Below, piece by piece: positions 17,007 through 19,430 of a DNA stretch of 19,430 nucleotides. The position numbers were made by a program, and so were the translations under genes. Each line of letters opens with the position of its first letter. The stretch's first letter is position 1. The stretch covers positions 1 through 19,430 of the forward strand of contig JAFXAV010000011.1 in the NCBI GenBank assembly GCA_017516785.1, in the 5' to 3' direction. Under the pieces are notes generated by a model that did not search any database, had not been told where the DNA came from, and saw only the letters and a program-made list of their open reading frames with translations. Source of the DNA: Oscillospiraceae bacterium (GTDB lineage Bacteria; Bacillota_A; Clostridia; Oscillospirales; Oscillospiraceae).

Positions 17007-18437
17007 TTAGTTCACGAGGGGCATCGTGAAGGTAAACTCCGTTTTGCCGTCCCGGCTGGAGACGGAGATGTTTTCTCCGTGGCTGCATACGATGGTCTTG
17101 ACAATGTAAAGGCCAAGGCCCCAGCCGTCCCGGTTTTTAGAGCGGGACTTGTCCAGCTTGTGGAACCGGTCGAAAACCAGGGGTAGTTCGTCTGCCGGAA
17201 TGGTTTCGCCGTCGTTACTGATGGAAACGTAGATTTTGCTGCCGCCTTCCTTGATCTTCAGACCAAGGGTGCCGCCTTCGGGACAGAATTTGACGGCATT
17301 GTCGATCAGGTTGTAGATAACCTGAGTGACATAGTCCTCGCAGGCGTGGGTGTACACCGGATGCTCCGGCATGTCCACGTCCACGTTTAGTTTCTTGGAA
17401 GTGATCTTCTGTTCGAAGGTCACCAGCACCTGACCGGCACATTCTTCCATATCGAACTGAATCTTCTTGTCATCAGGCACGCCGCCCTGATCCTGCAGCC
17501 GGGAAATATCCAGCATGCTGCGAACCAGACGGCTCAGACGCTTGGTCTCATCGGAGACAATCTGAAGATAGTATTTCTGACGCTGGGGCGGAATGGTGCC
17601 GTCCAGAATGCCGTCGATATAGCCGGAAATGGTGGTCATGGGGGTTTTCAGCTCGTGGGAAACATTGGCCACGAACTCCTTGCGTTGATATTCGCTCTTC
17701 TGAAGCTCCTGGGCCATGTTGTTGAAGGCACGGGCAAGATCCTCAATTTCCTCGGGATAATCCTCGGTGAGCTTGACGCGGGCATCCAGATCACCGTGAC
17801 CGAAGGAGCGGGCAGCATTCGCCATCTGCTTCAGTGGGTCGCTCTGGCGGCGCACAGGGATGAAAATCACCACAACGGAAATAAAAATTGCCAGCATGGA
17901 CACGGTGAGGAAAATGTTGGAGATCTGGGTCATTACCGCATTGGTAGCTGCAGTGGGGGTAGAGACAATGACGATACCCAGATTCTGCTTCGTCACAATG
18001 TCGGTGATGGGGGTGGAAACCACATAGCGGGCTTCCTCATAAAGCTCCGGAATCATGCCGGTGGCCACGTCGCCGCCATTTTCGATAACCTTGCGCATAT
18101 AGGATCCGTCCACCATCAGTCCCTGATGATGGCAGCCTGTCAGGGCATCGGAGCAGATGACCACCTGGCCCAAGGCATTGAAAATCACCGCATCAGCGCC
18201 GCTGACTTTGCTGGCAACGTCCAGATTGACCATGAATTCCCGGTTCAGGAAAGTGCCGTCTGCGGAATAGGCGGAAGCCAGCTCTGCAATGGCGGTGCTG
18301 TTTTGCTGAAGCTCCGAAACGGTGGTTTTGGTCAGATAGTTTTTCACCAGAGCCTGAAAGGAGATTCCCACCAGAATCAGAGCCAGAAGCAGCACGATGA
18401 CCAGCGTGGAAAAAGTCCGGCTAAAGGTGGTTTTCAT
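17007..18437 (-). CDS. Membrane sensor histidine kinase
   Basis: The 476-residue kinase has a first membrane segment at about 11-31, an extracellular sensor region at about 32-172, a second membrane segment at about 173-193, a HAMP linker (about 195-247) and a HisKA dimerisation domain with the phospho-acceptor His261 in FVANVSHELKTPMTT. The ATPase domain has N box NLIDNAVKF (376-384), G1 SNDGETIP (407-414) and G2 GWGLGLYIV (438-446). All key residues are present. GAGGTG inside the end of the regulator gene serves as its ribosome site, and only 3 bases separate the two genes, so they are one operon. The signal is unknown; htrA downstream hints at envelope stress. Confidence 0.95.
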   Translation of the reverse strand: MKTTFSRTFSTLVIVLLLALILVGISFQALVKNYLTKTTVSELQQNSTAIAELASAYSADGTFLNREFMVNLDVASKVSGADAVIFNALGQVVICSDALTGCHHQGLMVDGSYMRKVIENGGDVATGMIPELYEEARYVVSTPITDIVTKQNLGIVIVSTPTAATNAVMTQISNIFLTVSMLAIFISVVVIFIPVRRQSDPLKQMANAARSFGHGDLDARVKLTEDYPEEIEDLARAFNNMAQELQKSEYQRKEFVANVSHELKTPMTTISGYIDGILDGTIPPQRQKYYLQIVSDETKRLSRLVRSMLDISRLQDQGGVPDDKKIQFDMEECAGQVLVTFEQKITSKKLNVDVDMPEHPVYTHACEDYVTQVIYNLIDNAVKFCPEGGTLGLKIKEGGSKIYVSISNDGETIPADELPLVFDRFHKLDKSRSKNRDGWGLGLYIVKTIVCSHGENISVSSRDGKTEFTFTMPLVN

Positions 18438-18440
18438 GAC

Positions 18441-19127
18441 TTACAGCACCTCAAACTTATAGCCCACGCCCCAGACGGTCTTCAGGCTCCAGTTTGCGCT
18501 GACCACTTCCAGCTTCTCCCGGAGACGCTTCACATGGACGTCCACGGTGCGGCTGTCGCCGAAGTAGTCAAATCCCCAGACTTCATCCAGCAGCTGGTTG
18601 CGGGTGTAGACCCGGTTGGGAGAGGAGGCCAGGTAGAACAGCAGTTCCATCTCCTTGGGAGGGGTGTCCACCTTTTTGCCGTCCACGATCAGCTCAAAGG
18701 AATCCATGTCGATGATGAGCTTTTCGAAGACCAGACGTCTTGCCTTCTTTTCGGTGGTGATGCCGCTGGTGCGGCGGAGCACGGCCTCGATACGGGCCAG
18801 CACTTCCTTCATTTCGAAGGGTTTGGTGATATAGTCATCGGCGCCGGTTTTCAGGCCCGTGACCTTATCATCGGTCTCACTCTTGGCGGTGAGCATGATG
18901 ATGGGGGTCTGAGCTTCTGCACGGATGGCCTTACAGACGGCCCAGCCGTCCATGACGGGCATCATCACATCCAGCAGCACCAGGTCGGGCTTGATGGCCC
19001 GGTATTTTGCGAGGCCCTTGCCGCCGTCATCAGCGATGGTCACGGCATAGCCTTCCTTTTCCAGATACATCTGCAAGAGTTCGGCAATGTTGCGGTCATC
19101 TTCCACAATCAGAACAGATACAGCCAT
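18441..19127 (-). CDS. OmpR/PhoB-family response regulator
   Basis: The 228-residue regulator has an N-terminal receiver domain with acidic residues Asp10-Asp11 (VEDD), phospho-acceptor Asp53 in LLDVMMPVMDGW, Thr80 (IIMLTAK) and Lys102 (ITKPFEM). A C-terminal winged-helix domain at about 130-228 includes PPKEMELLFYLASSPNRVYTRNQLLDEVWG and RTVDVHVKRLREKLE. The start is the ATG at 19127 with GGAGGT directly upstream; the longer open frame (65 more codons) covers the promoter region and is not protein-like. It is the first gene of the regulator-kinase pair. A possible binding site upstream of a weak -35 suggests that it activates its own operon (inference). Confidence 0.96.
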   Translation of the reverse strand: MAVSVLIVEDDRNIAELLQMYLEKEGYAVTIADDGGKGLAKYRAIKPDLVLLDVMMPVMDGWAVCKAIRAEAQTPIIMLTAKSETDDKVTGLKTGADDYITKPFEMKEVLARIEAVLRRTSGITTEKKARRLVFEKLIIDMDSFELIVDGKKVDTPPKEMELLFYLASSPNRVYTRNQLLDEVWGFDYFGDSRTVDVHVKRLREKLEVVSANWSLKTVWGVGYKFEVL

Positions 19128-19166
19128 AGAAATACCTCCATTTTTGCATTCGTTTTCATTTTCTCC

Positions 19167-19215
19167 ATTATACCGCAAAAATGGCAGGTCGGGTGAATAA
19201 ATTGTAAAGAGTTGT
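19167..19215 (-). promoter_or_regulatory. Promoter and possible OmpR-type operator of the two-component operon
   Basis: On the minus strand a perfect TATAAT (19167-19172) lies about 40 bases before the regulator ATG. The expected -35 position (19190-19195) reads CACCCG, a poor match. Directly upstream are two adjacent 10-base direct repeats, ACAACTCTTT and ACAATTTATT (19196-19215), the spacing typical of OmpR/PhoB-family half-sites. A 6-bp inverted repeat TGCAAG/CTTGCA is at 19233-19249. Confidence 0.5.
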
Positions 19216-19289
19216 CCCCCAATTTGTGAACGTGCAAGTTTTCCTTGCAAATGGCAGCGATTGACGGTATGATAAGGAAAAAGAATAAC

Positions 19290-19430
19290 AAATTTCAGTT
19301 TGGCGATGCGTTTGCTCTGCACTACTTGCCTCCCTCTCTGAGGCTTAGCGACCGTTGCCGCATCGCGGCTTACGGACGCTTAGTCCCTTTGGGTGAGGTG
19401 GCAGCCCGAAGGGCTGACGGAGGGAGTGTC
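19290..19430. repeat. MITE-like palindromic repeat, copy 3 (right end outside window)
   Basis: It begins AAATTTCAGTTTGGCGATG, matching the left end of the complete copy at 13087 (AAATTGCAGTTTGGCGATG). It later shares the segment GAGGTGGCAGCCCGAAGGGC and the following GGAGGGAGTGTC. Between these it carries about 60 bases absent from copy 2 (19343 to about 19394), themselves palindromic (AGCGACCG...CGGACGCT around CCGCATCGCGG). The right end lies outside the window. No gene is supported here. Confidence 0.75.

Noticed and set aside
17655..19196. Plus-strand frame of 513 codons opposite the kinase and regulator
   Set aside because: It is an antisense shadow; the minus-strand genes have complete two-component motifs.
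19128..19322. Possible 65-residue extension of the response regulator
   Set aside because: It covers the promoter and part of a MITE-like repeat. The ATG at 19127 has GGAGGT and begins exactly at the receiver domain.

Overview
The window looks like the chromosomal origin region of a Gram-positive anaerobe of the class Clostridia, most likely an Oscillospirales (Oscillospiraceae or Ruminococcaceae-like) gut bacterium. The evidence is the dnaA-dnaN-yaaA-recF-gyrB-gyrA order, strong AGGAGG-type ribosome binding sites, fairly GC-rich coding sequence with AT-rich control regions, a RemB/DUF370 protein, and palindrome-rich intergenic repeats of a kind I associate with that group. The taxon is inferred; there is no rRNA or tRNA gene in the window.

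Layout. Bases 1-147 are the right part of a MITE-like repeat. An IMP dehydrogenase gene (guaB, of the type known from Tritrichomonas) and a YitT-family membrane protein gene follow on the minus strand. A 302-bp divergent promoter region leads to dnaA on the plus strand. Between dnaA and dnaN lie a 374-bp palindromic repeat element and then oriC: nine DnaA boxes or near-boxes, a possible DnaA-trio and an AT-rich unwinding region. Next come dnaN, a small S4 RNA-binding gene, recF, an AT-rich GIY-YIG nuclease gene enclosed by 43-bp inverted repeats, gyrB, gyrA, rnhA and remB, closed by a strong terminator.

From 13.1 kb onward all genes are on the minus strand, head-on to a fork leaving oriC rightwards. 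Read left to right they are azlD, azlC, a cluster of DnaA boxes upstream of the azlC promoter, an acyl-ACP thioesterase, an HtrA-type protease, a second copy of the palindromic element, a sensor kinase and its OmpR-type regulator. The window ends inside another MITE-like repeat.

How it works together. The plus-strand block makes the initiator, sliding clamp, recombination mediator, gyrase and RNase HI: the chromosome replication and topology toolkit. The regulator-kinase-HtrA set looks like an envelope-stress module. The azlCD pair exports branched-chain amino acids. IMPDH feeds guanine nucleotide synthesis.

The most unusual content is not in the housekeeping genes. It is (1) two copies of a structured repeat whose arms differ in sequence but keep their base pairing, (2) a GIY-YIG gene packaged between REP-like inverted repeats in the slot where Bacillus has remB, and (3) a second tight DnaA-box array about 9.6 kb from oriC.
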